Of a stretch of 64,000 bases of DNA, positions 62,326 to 64,000 are shown one piece after another; positions within the stretch are counted from its first letter, which is position 1; each line of letters opens with the position of its first letter. Below the pieces are notes generated by a model that worked only from the letters and a program-made list of their open reading frames with translations, was not told where the DNA came from and did no database searches. Where the stretch lies: NCBI RefSeq assembly GCF_017565645.3, contig NZ_CP086136.1, forward strand, positions 10,275,501-10,339,500, in the 5' to 3' direction. A program made the position numbers and the translations under genes. Source of the DNA: Bradyrhizobium barranii subsp. barranii. Lineage in GTDB: Bacteria > Pseudomonadota > Alphaproteobacteria > Rhizobiales > Xanthobacteraceae.

Positions 62326-62337
62326 TTGAATATTCAA
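62326..62337. promoter_or_regulatory. Perfect palindrome between the AmiC-like and marR genes
   Basis: TTGAATATTCAA is a perfect 12-bp palindrome within a very AT-rich run (62311-62345, TATTTTGAAAATATTGAATA). It lies 74 bases before the MarR start and 95 before the AmiC-like start. A shared MarR operator is the simplest reading. Confidence 0.6.
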
Positions 62338-62410
62338 CAATTGAAGTGCATATAGAAGCAGCATTGATTGCAAGACATTCACTCATTTGGGTCAAGACGA
62401 AGTCTTAGCC

Positions 62411-62845
62411 GTGGCAAAACCGAACTCCCCGATCACCGAACACCTCGCCTACCTGCTCGCGCAAGCCAACCGGGAGATCAACCGGCAGCTGGAACTGCGG
62501 CTGAGCAAGGAAGGCGTTCCCGTCGAGCAGTGGCGCATCCTTAAGGTGTTGTCGGACGGCGATGGCCACTCAATGGGCGAACTCGCGGACGCGGTGCTGC
62601 TCAATCATCCGACGCTGACCAAGATGATCGACCGCATGGTCTCCGACACGCTGGTCTATCGCGTGCAGGACCCGAACGACCGCCGCAAGGTGCTGATGTT
62701 CATCTCCGACCGCGGCAAGGTGCTGTGCAAGAAGCTCAACTCGCTCGCGGTCGACCAGGAGGAGCACATCCTGGAAAGCTATGGCGACAAATCGACGAGC
62801 GAATTGAAGCGGCTGCTGGAGAGCTTGATCGACAGCTCGAATTGA
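62411..62845 (+). CDS. MarR-family transcriptional regulator
   Basis: 144 residues from a GTG. The winged HTH runs from ~ 25 to 100 (EQWRILKVLSDGDGHSMGEL, DAVLLNHPTLTKMIDRMVSD and QDPNDRRKVLMFISDRG, the wing with the DxRxxx motif). An upstream TTG at 62387 is an alternative start. It is divergent from the AmiC-like gene and is probably the regulator of the amide cluster. Confidence 0.9.
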   Translation: MAKPNSPITEHLAYLLAQANREINRQLELRLSKEGVPVEQWRILKVLSDGDGHSMGELADAVLLNHPTLTKMIDRMVSDTLVYRVQDPNDRRKVLMFISDRGKVLCKKLNSLAVDQEEHILESYGDKSTSELKRLLESLIDSSN

Positions 62846-62916
62846 GCGTTGGCTTGGCGCGCTCTCGCAACACTTCATCTCGTGAGGGCGTGGCGCAAAT
62901 CGCCACACACACAGCC

Positions 62917-63019
62917 GTCATCGCCCGCGAAAGCGGGCGATCCAGTATTCCAGAGACGCTAGTGATTCAACCGAGAGGCCGCGGCGTACTGGGTCGCCCG
63001 GTCGAGCCGGGCGACGACA
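62917..63019. repeat. Palindromic intergenic repeat (GTCATGCCCCGGC family), copy 4
   Basis: GTCATCGCCCGCGAAAGCGG at the left and GGTCGAGCCGGGCGACGACA at the right are inverted, with GATCCAGTATTC/GCGTACTGGGTC inner arms. It fills the gap between the convergent marR and secA genes. Confidence 0.8.
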
Positions 63020-63026
63020 GTGGAGC

Positions 63027-63051
63027 GTGAGGCGCGAGTATAGCGCCTCAC
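63027..63051 (-). terminator. secA: Hairpin after secA
   Basis: GTGAGGCGC pairs perfectly with GCGCCTCAC across GAGTATA, 26 bases beyond the secA stop. There is no clear T-run, so it is a candidate terminator only. Confidence 0.5.
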
Positions 63052-63076
63052 ACCCGCGCGACAGCGAAGCTAACGG

Positions 63077-64000
63077 CTACGCGTACCGCCCGTGGCAGTG
63101 CTTGTACTTCTTGCCTGAGCCGCACGGGCAATCCTCGTTGCGGCCGACCTTGCCCCAGCTTGCGGGGTTCTTCGGATCGCGAAGCGCTGCGTCGGAAGCC
63201 TGCGCACCGAGCGTGACGCTGGCGAGCGCCATTTCGTCCTCGCCGGTGTTGGGGTCGAACTTGTGCGCTTCCATCGGCGGCAGGACAGGAGCTTCCTGCT
63301 CCGGCGGGACGATCTCGACGCGCATCAGCTGCGCCGTGACGGCCTCGCGCAGATGCGCGCTCATCTCCTGGAAGAGATTGAAAGCCTCGGTCTTGTACTC
63401 CTGCAACGGATCGCGCTGGCCGTAACCACGCAGGCCGATGACCTGGCGCAGATGGTCGAGCATGATCAGATGCTCGCGCCAGAGATGGTCGAGCGTCTGG
63501 AGCAGAATGGTCTTCTCGACGTAACGCATCACGTCGGGACCCCATTGCCCGACCTTGGCCGCCATGTGCTCGTCGGCTTTGGTCTCGATGCGGGTGAGCA
63601 GCTCCTCGTCGGCGATGCCCTCTTCCTTGGCCCAGTCGTCGACCGGCAGGTCGAGATCGAGCACGCGCTTCAGCTCTTCCTTCAGGCCGGCGACATCCCA
63701 CTGCTCGGCATAGGCATGCTCGGGCACGTGCTTGGCGACGAGGTCGTCGATGAAGGCGTGGCGCATGTCGGTAACGGTCTCGGCGACGCTGTCGTCTTTC
63801 ATCAGGTCGACGCGCTGGTCGAAGATCACCTTGCGCTGGTCGTTCTGGACGTTGTCGAACTTGAGCAGGTTCTTGCGGATGTCGAAGTTGCGCGCCTCGA
63901 CCTTCTGCTGCGCCTTCTCGAGCGCCTTGTTGATCCAGGGATGGATGATCGCCTCGCCTTCCTTGAGGCCGAGACGCTGCAGCATGCTGTCGAGGCGATC
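63077..64000 (-). CDS. secA: Preprotein translocase ATPase SecA, C-terminal part (gene runs past the window)
   Basis: 308 residues up to the window edge; the frame is open at 64000. [40 protein letters not shown] and the long C-domain helix ([20 protein letters not shown]) are the helical scaffold and preprotein-binding end of SecA. The protein ends with [17 protein letters not shown], the SEC-C zinc motif that binds SecB and phospholipid. Confidence 0.95.
   Translation of the reverse strand, partial: DRLDSMLQRLGLKEGEAIIHPWINKALEKAQQKVEARNFDIRKNLLKFDNVQNDQRKVIFDQRVDLMKDDSVAETVTDMRHAFIDDLVAKHVPEHAYAEQWDVAGLKEELKRVLDLDLPVDDWAKEEGIADEELLTRIETKADEHMAAKVGQWGPDVMRYVEKTILLQTLDHLWREHLIMLDHLRQVIGLRGYGQRDPLQEYKTEAFNLFQEMSAHLREAVTAQLMRVEIVPPEQEAPVLPPMEAHKFDPNTGEDEMALASVTLGAQASDAALRDPKNPASWGKVGRNEDCPCGSGKKYKHCHGRYA

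Overview
The window looks like a stretch of the chromosome of a Bradyrhizobium-type alphaproteobacterium (Nitrobacteraceae). The evidence is high GC, a CarD with a long Lys/Ala-rich N-terminus, a RegB/RegA-type two-component pair directly after a cyoABCD-surf1 cluster, CobS/CobT, an FtsZ ending in the alphaproteobacterial LDIPAFLRR tail, and many palindromic intergenic repeats. Most of it is ordinary core chromosome. It was read by eye, so family names are recognitions and not search results. No rRNA, tRNA or CRISPR array was seen.

Layout: 1-4453 holds acyl-CoA catabolism genes (acyl-CoA dehydrogenase end, two enoyl-CoA hydratases, a VOC protein) and a periplasmic solute-binding protein. At 4959-6251 an IS3-family element splits a thermonuclease-like gene. 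An M48 protease, a cytochrome c, an MFS transporter, the cyoABCD quinol oxidase, SURF1 and the RegS/RegR redox sensor-regulator pair follow to 17628. A LysR regulator and a divergent exported protein come next. A minus-strand block at 19498-24780 carries carD, fdxA, an S4 RNA-binding gene and a large Suv3-like helicase. The region 24781-28350 holds repeats, an unusually dense cluster of GANTC (CcrM) sites, a DUF3108 gene, rpmB, a lower-GC frameshifted gene remnant and a truncated copy of the start of a DUF2235 gene.

At 28352-32880 lie a HTH/coiled-coil gene carrying an in-frame palindromic repeat, a short-linker FtsZ paralogue, a coiled-coil gene and the full DUF2235 gene. From 33240 to 43240 come PilZ, an old-yellow-enzyme, a phytase-like esterase, cobT, a GNAT gene, cobS, DedA and a HTH-citrate synthase fusion that faces a second citrate synthase paralogue (43320-44423). 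A HWE kinase, a J-domain protein, BolA, CorC/HlyC, aroB, aroK, a small membrane protein, xerD, accA and an L,D-transpeptidase fill 44608-54536. The last block (54646-62845) reads as an amide uptake and hydrolysis cluster: two ABC ATPases, two permeases, a Tat-type binding protein, an amidase and an AmiC-like binding protein, facing a MarR regulator. The window ends inside secA.

The most unusual points are the GANTC cluster at 25086-25284, the 16-bp GCGCAATTGCGC-type palindrome nested in several unrelated repeats, the palindromic element translated in frame, the ACG start of the S4 gene behind an ideal Shine-Dalgarno, the two citrate synthase paralogues with different departures from the consensus, and several strong operator-like palindromes (10592-10614, 20535-20556, 43242-43271, 62326-62337).
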